Positions 46,816 to 60,614 of a stretch of 64,000 bases of DNA are shown piece after piece; position 1 is the stretch's first letter; each line of letters starts with the position of its first letter. The notes beneath the pieces were generated by a model. It was not told the origin of the DNA. It worked only from the letters and a program-made list of their open reading frames with translations, and did no database searches. This DNA is from Berberis thunbergii (Eukaryota > Streptophyta > Magnoliopsida > Ranunculales > Berberidaceae), in assembly GCA_003290165.1 (NCBI GenBank), contig QNQO01002073.1, positions 62,001 to 126,000 of the forward strand, written 5' to 3'. A program made the position numbers and the translations under genes.

Positions 46816-47789
46816 CACATCACTTAATTCCAAAAATGAAAATAAGTTTTAAATAAAATTAAAGAGTTTGTTTCACTAATCCATGCACATCACTTAATTC
46901 CAAAAACGTAGGGTGATGTTTGAGTTTGTTAGCCATATTGTTGAAGGGCAAGCCATTAGTGCATGTATGGTGAGTGAATTTTAGTCATATATTTTTATTG
47001 TTAAAGTATAATAATGATTTTATAACAATTACATATTCAATTGTATATCTACGACTTCAATTTGCTTAAACTTAACTTTTCGGTGGTACTGATCTTTCAA
47101 AGATAAGATATTCTACACTGAAACAATCGAGCACATATGATTAATCCTATCTCATGAGTCAAAACTACCAATAACACTACAATGGAAAAAATTTGGGTAA
47201 TAAACTTTAGGAATCTTTTTGTTTTATTTTATTATGGGTGCTCAAAAATAGAGAAAACAAGTAAGATCGAGAATAAGAAAAGAGACCACGAAGAAAGTGT
47301 ATATTCACTTAGTAATAACATAATAGGATTTATTTATCGATTGCCAAATGCCTGTGCTTTGTATGGTTTCCATTTGAAATTCAAGACTTTGAAAATATGC
47401 TAGGGGCAGGAGTGGACCCAAAAAAATTTGTGGGCTTTGGCATTATTAAAATAGATATTACCAAAAATGAAGAAAAGTGAACGTATTAGCCATGTTTACG
47501 ATTAAATTCAATTAGCGTTCTTTCTACGACAAAAGTTATATTTTAAAAAAACAGTGATTATTTAACATCACCAATTCCACTGTCCTAAACCACTCATCTA
47601 ATTTTTTCTTTCCCACATCACTCCCTTTTTATCCACGCCACAGTTTCTCATCCACACTACCCATAAAAGGCAAAACCTAAATTTTTCTTCCCTCCCACGA
47701 CAGTAACAAGATTGAAGGGGGTGATCGATTGCGAGAGATAATGAGAGATGACTGGAGATGGTGAGAGACGACCGGTGAAGGCGAGAGAT
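46816..47789. other. Intergenic junction between D and A blocks
   Basis: AT-rich sequence with a repeated phrase CATCACTTAATTCCAAAAA (46826, 46888). CACTACAATGG at 47175 resembles a CACTA start, but its flank does not match the element ending at 49985. No gene is recognised. Confidence 0.4.
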
Positions 47790-49985
47790 ATAGGAGATGG
47801 GGCTGCGACGATGGCCATCGCAATGGCCTCCCAGTTTTCCAATCATCACTCGTCAATCATCCATCATCATCTCACTCTATTTCCTTCTCGCATAGGTCGT
47901 CACCCCTTTCTATCTTCTTATTCCCCTCCTTCCCCTCTCATTAAATTTTTTTTTTCTCACCCTTGCGACAAACTCTGTGAGTGGAGAATCTATCATTGCA
48001 AAGTTCGTCTGAAAGCAGGGACTAAAAAGAAAAGAATGAAAGGAAAAGATGAAGAATAAGAAGGAAAAAAAGATGAAAAGAACCCCATAATAAATATAGA
48101 ATTGGTGATTAGGGCCGTTACCCTCAGATTTTAGAGGCTCGATGAACATTAGGGCATGGGGGCCTTGGTATCAAAGAAATGAAAAAAAAAAAAAATCAAA
48201 TAAATGCATCAGGAAGGACTTTATCCTTGGACTCATGATTCAAGTTGCCTCAAATCATGCTAACTTAAAATAGTATACATACCACGTACAGGTAACACGC
48301 AAAACTAGAAGCCCAAATTTCACTTTATTTTATTTTTTTATTTTTATTTTTTTTTGGGGGTAACAAACAATAAAATCGAAAAACACACCAAAAATCTTTC
48401 TGGGTTCTACTTACAGGTGATATTTCTTTTAGTTGCAGAATGGTAGAACTAGTATAATAACATTTAATTTGCTTTGAAGGTTGGCAATAACAAATAACAA
48501 AATCGCAATTTACTGTGCCTATCAAAGCATTGCCATTTTGCCTGTGCCTGGGTCTAGTTGCAACAAAAATGGGGTTTGTTTTCGAGGTAGTGCACTTCAA
48601 TTGGGATGATGTTGTCCTCACAACCATTGTAAAACACTGTTGATCCTCAATTGCAACAAAGAATTCACCAGTTGAAATCACAGTTAGAGACAAAGACATT
48701 AAAGAGGTAGACATTTGAAGGAGTCTTGACATATATTTTTTAGAAGTTGGATGAAAATGTGTCTGCTGAGTTTGCAAACCTATTCCAACCGTATGTTTTT
48801 TTTTTCATGTATATTATTTGAATATACATATTAATTATCAATGACATCGATTACTTACTAAATATAAATCATTTAATTGTTGAAATTTAGTTCAAGTTTA
48901 GAGTAACATTGTTGAGCATCATTTTCAGGTACAAGACAAAAGAAGCACACAAGTTTCACCAGCAATTGCAAGACTCTCATCATCTGGTCAATATAATAAT
49001 GAGGATTTTCATCGACTCCACGCTCCATAGCATTCTCCACTAATTTTTTTCAAACACGTGGTGATGGCTTATATCATTTACTGTAGTACATTTGACTTGA
49101 TATCTAAACTATCAAACTTCAAGTAATTCTACATATACTTTGATATTTTGATGACAATATAGTTGAAGTGAAGTTCTATTGAATGGTTTTTGTATAAAAT
49201 AACTGTATAAAATGGTAGGTTGTTATGGGCTATAAAAATGTGATTACAAGTTGAAAAATGTGCTTACAGGTTGAAAATTGTGATTATATATGCATTTTAG
49301 ACAAAGGAAGCACACAAGTTTCACTAGCAACTGCAAGACCCTTATCATCTGGTCAATATAATAATGAGGATTTTCATTGACTCCGCGCTCCATAGCATTG
49401 TCCACTAATTTTTTTCAAACATGTGGTGATGGCTTATATCATTTGTTGTAGTACATTTGACTTGATATCTAAACTATCAAACTTCAAGTAATTCTACATA
49501 CTTTGATATTTTGATGACAATATAGAAGTGAAGTTCTATTGAATGGTTTTTGTATAAAAGAACTGTACAAAATTGTGGGTTGTTATGGGCTGTAAAAAAT
49601 GTGATTATAGGTTGAAAATTGTGATTATATATGCATTTTAGAATAGTCAAAATATTGATGATTGTCATTAGCGGTTGTTGCCATCACTAAAAGGCCTATC
49701 AAAGGGAAGTTAGGGGCGGTTTCTCAATTGCCACAAAATGCAAGTATTTGATTGTTCTTCAATTTTTTTATCGTCGGGTGAAACCGTCATAGAGTGCTAA
49801 AAACCGTTGTTATGTGTCCCTTATTTAGTGATGTTGTGTAAAACCGCTGCTAAATGACGTCACGACTCCTTTATTAGCGGCGTTTTTGTAACCGTCATTG
49901 TTTTATTTAGCTGCGGTTTTGTAACCGTTGCTATTTTATTTTGGGACGGTTATAACCATCGCTAAATGCCTCATCTGTTGTAGTG
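47790..49985 (+). mobile_element. Outer CACTA-like element, uninterrupted 3' part
   Basis: Homologous to 1-2267 plus 9373-9432, without the Pack-CACTA. It ends ATCTGTTGTAGTG at 49985. Near the end are gcggttttgtaaccg motifs (49810-49960). The unoccupied Pack-CACTA target is GTTTTGTAACCGTTGC (49917-49932). No transposase was recognised. Confidence 0.65.
48934..49660 (+). repeat. ~365-bp tandem duplication
   Basis: The stretch 48934-49298 is repeated at 49299-49660 (both contain AGAAGCACACAAGTTTCAC-like text, GAGGATTTTCATCGACTCC and TTTGATATTTTGATGACA). Copy 1 (1577-1930) has it once, so the duplication is specific to this block. Confidence 0.8.
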
Positions 49986-51115
49986 AGCTGTGGGACCAAC
50001 CCTTCGAAGTTGGCTGCTAGAATTATCTCCCAAATATGGCAAAATAAGCAGTAGGAGCACTTGAAACTGGATGACAAACTTGAGACCAAAGAGGTACCCC
50101 CGACTTCGCCTCCACAATGTAAGAGTAGATTTGGAAGCCCACGAAGAGAAACTGGAAGCACACTCAAACCAGGTGGCTTCCTCAATAGTAGGTCCTATTG
50201 AGATTCATCACTGCAAATGTTAAAACATTGAAAGACTCCGCCGATGGATGCTCTTCACAAGACTCCGCGGAGACCATGACAAAAACGCATTCGAAAATAT
50301 GCATTTGAGGATCAAACTCTATGAGCAAATGGTAACGCTTGATCCAATCAGAACAAGCTTATATAGACACAATGTTGTAAAAGATAACCATCCACTACTC
50401 ACATCAACATTAAACACTGCGTAGAAAACAAAGGGGCGAAGGTTCGGACTACCAAAACACCACACATTTCCTCATTTAGAGAATTAATAGGCCCGCGTAC
50501 AGCCACATTAAATGAGGAAGTAATTGACGCAGACATCAATCAGCCATACAATTACAGTCGTAAACATGGCATAAGTCAACCCTAATACAGGAAAATGCCT
50601 CAGCAAGCCCCAAGCAGGCCTACACTTAAACCGGTGTTTAGCCCGTAAGTCAGGCGCCCAAGCCAAATCACGATAGCCCACATGGCACGAATCTTGGAAC
50701 TTGGCCCAGGACAATAAGGTTGGAACATAAATCTCTGAGCTGTCACAATCCCAAGATCCGTTCGCTCGAATCAGCTCTTAACCCATAACATTGAGTCCTA
50801 AACAGAGTCAAGTATCGAAGAAACTCAGTCAAACATAGTTAAGATACTAGGTGAGATCTTCTCCCTCCATCACACCCTTGAAAATAGGAAAAATTGAGGA
50901 GTAGAACACTCGTCATAAGGTGAGAAAAAAGGAAGGAGAAAGGTACTCATACACATTTCTAATTTCATCTAGCCTACATTTTTCCTTGCACCGTTGCCTG
51001 ACTTTAGCAATGGAGTACCTTCGACCACCATAACGGTAGTCGTCCCTTGCTCACCGTTGTCCATTTTGCAAGTTCAAGATTAGCAAGGATGGATTTGGAT
51101 GCATCACTTACATTT
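49986..51115 (+). mobile_element. Gypsy-type LTR fragment upstream of CHX copy 2
   Basis: The counterpart of 9433-10560, with the same blocks and no coding capacity. Confidence 0.55.
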
Positions 51116-51726
51116 CATTATTTACAATGCTTTGCGGGTTCTACATACTTAATTGGCAGAGTTATTTTCCATACTGGGTTCGATGATATCTTAATTTGTG
51201 TCAATTTTCACTTTATCTATCCCTCCACATACATGCATGCTTTATTGGTCAATTTGAATTAATTGTTCAACAACTATTGTGAGATTTGTATTATATATAG
51301 CGTATGCATGCATGTTTACGTGTTAAAGCATTTACCTTGTGAAACAAATCCTAAAATTTAAGTCTCGGAGAACCGAGAGGATGGAGAAAATGGTGAAATG
51401 GCTAGTGACCATTTCCTCTTTTTTAAACCTTATATATGCAAAAAGATATGTAAAAGAAATGAAGTGGCAGTTTGGCATGTTATGGAGAACACCATTTCCT
51501 CTTCTTTGAAGCTTAATATATATTTGCAATGATGATCTTGTACATGGACGATTGTGTGTTCTGCTTTATGTGTAAATAATAAATTAAATGTCTAAAAAAA
51601 ATTATCCCAGAAATAGTCAAGCCTTATGGATCCTTCCATAGGTACATATCGGATCAATAGTTGACATGGTCAACCCATTCCCATCCGGAAATGCCTCTCC
51701 ATCTCTCCTTTGAGTAAGTTGCATGT

Positions 51727-51736
51727 CTATATATAC
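51727..51736 (+). promoter_or_regulatory. TATA box of CHX copy 2
   Basis: CTATATATAC, conserved with copy 1, ~70 bp upstream of the ATG at 51806. The inverted W-box pair is at 51661-51673. Confidence 0.55.
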
Positions 51737-53796
51737 ATTTTTATTCAACTTAATTAGTTTCACCCATGCATACATTTCCTCTGTTCGCTACTTTTATTGT
51801 ACAACATGACGACTATTAGTGAGGATGATAGCATCACGTGCATTAATAAGAGTGCAATTGTTAATGAAACTAGGTATATTTTCTCGCAAAATGACTATAA
51901 ATATTTCAACCAGGTTTTCATGGTTCAGATCGCTATGGTTTCTTTGTTGAACGCCATACTTGAGTTGATCCTCAAGCCTTTCGGTTTTACTTCAGTGCTG
52001 CCACAAATTTTGGTAAGTTTCTCCTAGTTAAAATGTTTCAGCTTTGTGTTGAGATTTTGTTCTTGATTTGGTAAATGAATGGTTATTGAATATTATGTGA
52101 GCCAAGTAAGATGACAACAGCAAGTAATACATGACCAATAGAAGATTCTTTCTTGTAAAGGACGAACCTAGGAATAATTTACACGACCTTGTTGTTATGC
52201 CTAATCTCATTAGAAATGATATAGTGATCAAGTTTCTTAATAGTTTAGCTGACAAGAAATAACCTTATTTTCATCTTAATTAAAGAAGATGTTACTTACA
52301 AATATCATTCAAAAAATCCATTTATGGAACCAGTGGCGGACCTAGGATTTAGTCAGGGGGAGGGGAGGAGGGGGTAAAATAACAAATAATTATTAATTGA
52401 TAATAGTAATTATCAAGGGTGGAGATAAATTTTTTTTTTCCTATCCAAGCTAGTAACTAATAAAAAAAAAAATACAACTATCAAAAGTACATTGCATATA
52501 GCAAATTGAATCCTGTGTAGTTCAATTTTAAGCTAAAATAATTTAACAATATCGCTAACCTTAGCAAAGGCAAATGAGCGTAATGAGTAGAATATATAAC
52601 TAATATTACAAAATAATTAGGATAAGTATCAATTTGAAGCTTAAAAATATGAAATTTGTGAATATAATAATATTCTAATACAATTTCATAGAAAAAATTT
52701 GTTTATATGAGCCTCAAATTTTGTATGAGTTGGCTAATGGTATTTTCATTGAATTATATAGTTATTATTTTAGATATTAATTTCAAATATTTTTATTGGA
52801 GGTTTTATACCACTTTTGAACAAACAATTTATTTTTTAATGTTTGCAATTACATAAAGAAAGCATACGCTCCAAGAGGACCAAAAATAAGTTTTTATTAA
52901 ACTAAATAATTTTTTAATATTTGCAATTACTAATAAAATTGCATTGAAAAAAAAAATATATATATTTATGCTAGTAACAATGATGGAGACTAGTAATTAT
53001 CAATACATATAAAAATGTATAGTTAATACTAATTGTCAATAGCCATAAAAAAATCTTACACTCCAAGAGTATCGAGTCATATCTAGGAAATTTAGTTTCA
53101 GATCTATACATAGAGAAAGTCATGTGCAATGAAAAATGCAAGCACGGTTTGGGGAGAGATTTTTCCTGTTTTATTTTAAGAAGGAACTCATCTACTCCAT
53201 CCGACTAGTTTTAGGTTCAACTCTCGGGCAACCCATAATGATATATCTTTTTTACTTTTCTTCATTCACAAATAATTATGATAGATATATTTGCGTCGTT
53301 TACAAAAAAAAAATGTTAAACTTCCAACATAAATAGTAATTGTCAATAGTTATAAAGAAATCATATGCTCCAGGATGACTGAAAATAAGCTTTTATTAAA
53401 CTAAACAATTTTTTAATATTCGCAATTATTAATAAAATTGCATTGAAAAAAAAAACTTAGGCGAGTAACAATGATGGGGACTAGTAATTATCAATACATA
53501 TAAAAAAGTATAGTTAATAATAATTATCAATAGCCATAAAAAAAATCTTACACTCCAAGAGTATCGAACTTGAGTCATTTACAAAAAAATGTTAAACTTC
53601 CAACTACTACACCGGTAGAAACATATAGAAATAATTGAATGAACAATTAATTGTCATATTGTATTATACATTATATAATTGATTTTTTGTAAGGTTAAGT
53701 ATTTACTAAAAATATTTTGAAACTTAAAAGGAAGCAACTATCCCCCCCATACGTCAGCCCCTATATGGAGCGCTAGATAATATATATATATATATA

Positions 53797-54140
53797 TGTC
53801 ATGAACCAACCAATTTTCCCAAATGCTCGAGCTGTCCAGGAGGGGAAGGTTCATGACTAAGATCGTGACATTGCCCTACGCTTCCAAAGTCGACGTTCTC
53901 GTCGGCCTATTCTATCGACACTGGCTAGATATAACTTCACTCACCTACCAGTATTCAATAACTTAACGCTATGCCCATACATAATGCTAAATTATTTTAA
54001 TTTAGCCTATAGGTCACCCATGCCGAGAATTGAACTTTGAATGTGAGGTTTGGCTCTGATACCAATTGTCATGAACCAACCAATTTTCCCAAATCCTCGA
54101 ACTGTCCAAAAGGGGAAGGCTCATGACTAGGATCATGACA
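53797..54140 (-). mobile_element. TRIM retrotransposon in CHX copy 2 intron 1
   Basis: Two 74-bp direct repeats (53797-53870, 54067-54140) start TGTCATGAACC and end GTGACA / ATGACA. Next to the right repeat the minus strand reads ATTGGTATCAGAGCCA, the initiator tRNA-Met primer site, so the element is on the minus strand. The 196-bp interior is non-coding. It sits in a TA repeat; copy 1 has only that repeat (~13618-13634), so it is specific to this copy. Confidence 0.9.
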
Positions 54141-55794
54141 ATAAATATATATATAGGCTTTAGATCAATTCAATATTTAGGCTTTAGATCTCATCATCGT
54201 ATCATATAAAGGTTTTTGGTTCTCGACTTATCCATGTTAGAATTTGTGTCCCTTAAAAAAAAAAATACCATGTTGACTTAAAGTTTGGATTACACAAACA
54301 TTTCTTTAGTTGCTGCATGGTAAAACTTATAGAGAATATCCGGTGTCAATGACCCATATTTTCCATTTTGACTTTTTCTTGTAGTTTAATTTGTGGTATA
54401 ATATAAATCAAGCAAACTTGAATTCTTGTCTACAAATAGTAACAACAATTGGAAAAACTCTTTGAAAGTAACTTAAAGTAAATAGAGGGCACAGGAATAG
54501 GGTCATTGAGTTAAGTCATGGAAATTAAACTTAATTCAAAGTTGGGACAGCTTTGATGTAATTACAACCTATTTTTCTATTGTATTTTACTCTAAAGGTA
54601 CTTGTTCCTTCCTGGCGATAAAGAAGGATTCGTATTTTTCTCTTAAATTCCATAATCATAGCTTCATTATTTTGTCACTATCTTGTTTTGTCATGGTAGT
54701 AAACAAGTGAATCACTTACACCTTTTAAATCTAATTTATTCACCATGTCTTATAATCATTTTTTGGTACATAAAATGTTTTTGCAGAGTGGTCAGATATT
54801 CGGATACACAGGTTTGTCACAAATACCAGAGTTCCAATCTCTTTTCAATCCAGCAGACGTAACGTTTAAGTCTGAATGTTTGGGGCCATTTGCGGTTATG
54901 CTTTACCTATTCTTGATTGGGGTAAAAATGGACCTAAGTACTATGATGAGATCTTCTAGAAAGGAATGGGTCATAGGCATCTCAACCTTCATCGTTCCAT
55001 TAGCTTTTACACTTCCAACGGCTTTCTATATACGGGGAGCCATTTTACACGAAACAGAAGTGGGAACTACTCTCCCATTAACAGCTGTAATGGTGTCAAT
55101 GACCTCTTTTCATACAATAAGTAGCTTCTTGTCCGAACTGAAAATTCTTAATACAGAGTTAGGACGTCAATCTACTTCAATATCCACAGTTAGTGGCACG
55201 TGCAGTTGGATCGCACTTATCATCTGTTTTGCATTGTACCAATATTCAAATGCCACCCTAAAAAGTATAATTGGTTTTGTTCTTTCTACTTTTTCTCTCA
55301 TAATATTCATAACAGTTGTATTACGAAAAGTCGTTATTTGGATTATCAAACAAACTCCCAATGGTGAAGCTCTAAAGGATATTCATTCATTTATCATATT
55401 TTTGATGATCCCGGCAACTGCATATATTGGAGAGATGATTGGGGTACGATTCTTGTTTGGACCAATTATACTTGGCTTGGTCATACCGGATGGCCCTCCC
55501 CTTGGATCCGCTTTGACAGATAAACTAGAATGTCTTATATCTGGAGTATTGATGCCGATTTACTTTTTGGTAATTGCTAACTCGACATCGAGTTTGCTTG
55601 TGGAAGCCACTCAAGGTGCCTTAGAGTCAACATCGCTATTAATGGCACTTGGTTTTCTTGGAAAGTTTCTTGGCGCTGTCATCCCTTGCCTCTTCCATGA
55701 AATGCCTTTCAAAGATGCGGTTATGCTTGGCCTAATACTGACTACTCTGGGCATATTTGATGTAACAGTCTACTATGATGCTTTAACTCGGGAG

Positions 55795-58103
55795 GTACAA
55801 TTACCAAAACGCACTTTGATTTAATTTATTTATTTTTTCTTTTAAAGCTTGTTTGTGTCATAGAGACATTGAAATAACAATCCAATAACTGCACCAACAT
55901 CACTCATGCCTCCATCACTACCACGATATATACTATACCATTGCCACTTCTCCAATATTTGAGGTCACAATCAAATATGAAGCAACAACGTGTGGAACCT
56001 GGTTTGTGCCCTTTTGTAGGTGTCTTGTTGACTTGACAGTGTGATAAAATTTTACAGCGGTACTTGTTTGAGTTGAAATTTTGAAAAAATCACAAATTCA
56101 CGTACAAAATGCTTAAAGTTACATCTCATTTCAACATATGCTCTAAGAAACACGCTTTAAATAAACTGTGATATTAACTATGTTTTCCTGTCTTTTAGCT
56201 TCTAGTACTTTTTGGGTCTGACATCTGTAAATATATTTTCAGGGCTGTCAACTATGAAGCTCATGAGTAATTCTAGCTGGCTTGGGTAACCAGCCTGGTT
56301 GAGTGTTTGGGAGGCAAAATTACATTTTTACCCCCCTTTTTAAACACATTTTTCCTCATACTTTAGCTTAGTAACCATAATATTTAATTATTATGCAATA
56401 TACTTTTAACAAAAAAAAAAACACAAAGCGAGTTTGAGCCCACCTTGGATATGACTCTTAATCCGAAGTTTCCCTCCTACTACTTATTTTGGTACTTTAG
56501 GGAGAAAATGAAAGAAAGTCGGACAACTATTAAATTGGAGTTGAGGGTTGCCTTTCTCATATAGGTCTAGTTGCTCTAAACCAACGTCGCCCTTTGCTTG
56601 AGCATTGTAGGGACAATAGCAAGTAAAGTTGCACTCCTCCTTGCTACTGGCTAGGGTTAATTTAGTTCCTTATATACTGGAAATCCTACCATGAACTACA
56701 CTACACAAGACTTATGTGACTAGGTTTGCTTATTTCCACACCATGTTAGAGTATGATTGGGAGTTATGATGCCTTCTCCTAGTACAACTATATTCTATGA
56801 ATGGATCAATATTAAATTAGTCGAAATTTTGTTGAACAAAACATGTCCAAAGGTCAGGTTCTCTAAATCTGATCAGAGAAGGCATCCCTTATAGACCATA
56901 CGGGAACTACGCCTTCATGGGTCTTGAGGAATGACGTCGAAACAGACTGAAACTTTAACATGTTATTTCAGTAATTTTCTCAAAATTTTAACTCAAACGA
57001 ATTAACATATATTTTTTTAGTAGAAGGATCCAAAATTTAAAATTAGTAAGTTTGTCCCAATGAGTTTTTACTCGTTTTTGTCTACAACTCTATTCAAATG
57101 ATTACCACGGGGATGATCCTAATCTGGAATATGATCTAAAAAAATGCATAGTAAACCGATTACAAGAATACCAACTACAGTACCTAGCTATCATTCAAAG
57201 AGGAATCATTAGCCCAATACTATCGACCATTTCCCACTTCCATGAGCTAGAATTAATAATTTTAGTTAGTTGAAATCCAAAATTCTGCATTAAGGAAGGA
57301 AATAGAAAAATTATGGAAATGACCCCATACCCAATTTTCAGATAATAGAAACTATTATGAGCATACTATATAAGTAAATAGTAGAGACTTTAATTTATCA
57401 ACGGAAAGAAAACACCATAAGCAATTGCACTATGAATGAAGTATTTAAGGGTAACGAATGAGATGTAAAATTTACTCACTGTGATCTTCCACAATCAAGT
57501 TGTAAAATTGGGTCCCTCGATAGAAATTTGTGCTCACAAATTTTTTAATTTTGATTTTCTATTTTTTAGGTTTTAATTATTATTTTTTACCATCTATCTT
57601 GGCACGATTAAAGCCAAGGATTGTGATTTTACTTTTTGAGTTAATTTTGGTCCCGTGATTTTATGAAATATTTCATGGAATATTTCATTTCAAGAAGAAA
57701 AAAAGGTAAAAACTTCGGTTGTGATTTTGAATTTAACAATATAAGTTATGCATTTCAAATTCTTAAATACAACATAAAAAGTTTCACACAACTCTTAGTG
57801 TCATACATACTATATATTATATAAAAATCACTTAGATAACAAACTTTTGATATTAAAATAACAATATAGCATGTTAAAATATATGAAAATTAAAATATTT
57901 ATTTCTTTTCTCAAACAAATTTTGACATATTTTAAATTTCGGATAACTTCAAAATCACCGTCCAGTGGCTTTCTCTAAGTAACTTCGAAAGTTTTAGGGG
58001 TCGAGGGATGGGTGTAACCACCCATCCTCCTCGAGATGAGCGCCAGTGCGCATCTCCATGGCAGATGTCTAGCATATAAGCTATTGATTACTTTTTCTTT
58101 CTT

Positions 58104-58147
<44 letters not shown>

Positions 58148-59377
58148 AAGTTTGTCTATCTTTTGAGTCTTAGTTTCAAGATCACCTTAAGTATCAACTA
58201 TCTATTACAAATATAGGACATAAATGCAAAACTGTTATAATTGTCCGACCTAAAGTATAAATATATCAATATTAAAGTCAATAGTATTTCAAAAAAAAAT
58301 TCATTTAATTACAAGATGAAGAATTAACGATCAACTTGGTTTAATTAGGGACTAAGATTCAAAGCTGAACAAACTTAGAATTCAAATTTAAAGTTGGTAT
58401 AAATCATAAGACCCAGACACAATTTTTTTCTAAATTATTAGACGCTACTCCACATCATTTCTCTACCTTCTTAACTCCTCTCGATTTGGATCCTAAAAAA
58501 TAGTTGGTTTTATTTTCCTCTTTTGAATCAAATAGCATATATTTTTCACTAATTTGTTCTAAAATGGAAACACAAAGGATCTGGATAGTAAACATTAAAT
58601 TCCCATATGCGGACTTGAAAATTTTACTTATAGACTTTAATACTTTTTTTATTACTTTCATACTCACTTATATGTAATTTGATGATTTTGAAATTTGTTG
58701 TATGAATTAAAGCTATCAGCTAATAATCATAATATGTATAACTAATGTCACGCTATATATTTAAAGTATTATAATTAATTAATGAAAAATATGTAGAAAA
58801 AGTTATATGAATAAAAAATGTCAATACTGTGATAGTAACAGTTCCTAAATACATTTTAAAAAACGCTTGTATACTCCACTTTAAAAAGCAAATGTTGGAC
58901 GCATGTAATGATCGTAAGGGTACTAGTAACTATAATACCAATCCAATTATTCAATATCATAATTTCCTCTTTCAAATATTTAATGAAGAAATATTCTCAA
59001 ATAAATTATTAATTATAAAATAAAACTTATTTTTAATCATTTTCCTTATTTCTAACTATAATATCCTTGAGGTAAGGGTAAGCAATTTGATGAAGTTTTT
59101 GCAATTATATTTTGCATGTGATGACAGGAGAACAAGACATATTAAGAAAATAATAAATAACACTACGACCAGCTTTTAAATTTAAATTTAAATTTAAAAA
59201 ATTAATAATTTTTCTTCAGTCTTGCGACGCCCACTCTTAGGGACAGCTAAAAACAACCATAGCCCACATTGCGCATGTTGAGGGATGGTATCTTTACAGA
59301 TTTTAGACTTTACTTCACATTGTGTCAACCAAGCTTCAAAATATACTAACATTTGAAAAAAAAATCAATAATTGCAG
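55795..59377 (+). other. CHX copy 2 intron 2
   Basis: About 3.6 kb, against 6.0 kb in copy 1. It lacks the 407-bp SINE, the two short SINEs and the 299-bp MITE. A long poly(T) run (~58105-58143) interrupts it. The stretch 56280-57060 has little match in copy 1 and may be an insertion of its own, without recognised coding. Confidence 0.55.
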
Positions 59378-60614
59378 ATTCTTTCTTCGGGTGTTTTTGG
59401 AACATTGATATACGGTACCACGATTGTAGCAACTGTCACCTCACCTTTAGTTCGATGGTTCTATAAACCGTCAACTAAGTATTTTGGTTGCAAGAATCGT
59501 ACAATCCAAAATGCCAAACAAAATGATACATTTTTAATGCTAGTTTGTGTCTACAATGAAAATAATGTGCCTGCAATTGTTAATCTTATTGAGGCGTCGA
59601 ATCCAACTAAGAAAAGTCCCTTATCTATTTATCTTCTTCATCTTATTGAGCTTTATGGCCGTTCAACTCCTTTTTTCATTGCTCACCAGCCACGTGACAT
59701 GATATCAGACAAGTCTACTCCATCAGATCATATAGTCAACTGCTTCAGAATCTACGAAAAACAAAATCATGGTGTTGTCGTCGTCCATGCTTTCACAACT
59801 GTAACGCCTTTCGTATCAGCCCATGAAGATATTTGCACGATGGCACTAGACAAAAAAACATCTTTAATAATCATCCCTTTTCACAAGCAATGGAATGTAG
59901 ATGGAGTTAATGATTCTTACAAGTGTCGAAGTGTCAACAAAAAGGTACTTAGCAAAGCTCCATGCTCTGTGGGTATCCTTATTGACCGTGGCAGGTTGAA
60001 CAACAACAAATCTGTTATTTCTTGTTGGTCCACTTACAATATTGGTGTTATCTTTTGGGTGGACCTGATGACCGAGAAGCACTATTTTATGCAACGAGGA
60101 TGGCAGAACACCCGAATATCAATCTGATAGTGCATCGCCTTATTCCTGTTAACCTGACCTTAAATAATTTGAACGACAAAATTTTGGATGACAATTTTAT
60201 AAATGAATATCGACTTGAACAGGTAGTGAATGGATCCAACATGTACAAGGAGGAAGTAATAGAAAATGGTCTTGAGGTGGTACGTGTTATTCGAGCAATA
60301 AAGAATTCTTATGACCTTATGCTTGTGGGAAGACAACAAAATAATTACTCTTCATTGCTTGCTGGACTTGTAGAATGGAATGAGTATCCTGAAATTGGAT
60401 TCTTTGGGGATATGTTTGCTTCATCAGACTTCAAGGGAAATATGCAAATATTAGTAGTACAACAACATTCTTATGTATCTCGTGATATAATCTTTGAGGA
60501 TCTTGAATAATGATTGTCGCAAACATGCTTGTAGCATTAATTCCTCAACTGACTTTAGCCTATGCATAAATAAAAAGTTGTGGCATATCCCTTGTAAGTA
60601 GTTGTGGGAAGTCA

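Larger units (their letters stand above)
47790..60510 (+). repeat. Segmental duplication, A block copy 2
   Basis: Collinear with 1-22407 but much shorter, because it lacks the Pack-CACTA, the hAT MITE and several intron 2 insertions. It carries its own TRIM and a ~365-bp internal duplication. Confidence 0.9.
51806..60510 (+). pseudogene. CHX: CHX-type cation/H+ antiporter, copy 2 (frameshifted)
   Basis: Exons 51806-52012, 54787-55794 and 59378-60510 have the same lengths and phases as copy 1 for exons 1 and 2. In exon 3, a run of five T in copy 1 (GTTATCTTTTTGGG) is four T here (~60051-60054). The frame then shifts after GVIF and stops at 60127, giving ~654 residues and losing the last ~128. 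After the shift the old frame stays open to 60510 (GGPDDREALFYATRM onward), so the lesion is recent, a sequencing error, or tolerated as a shorter protein. The membrane part is intact and shares the loss of the conserved Asn-Asp (VSGTCSWIAL) and of the usual NTKG (TTLG). Substitutions elsewhere in the protein are modest. Confidence 0.88.

Noticed and set aside
47175..47190. CACTACAATGG as the left end of the outer CACTA-like element
   Set aside because: Only the first 8 bases fit, and its flanking triplet does not match the one after 49985.
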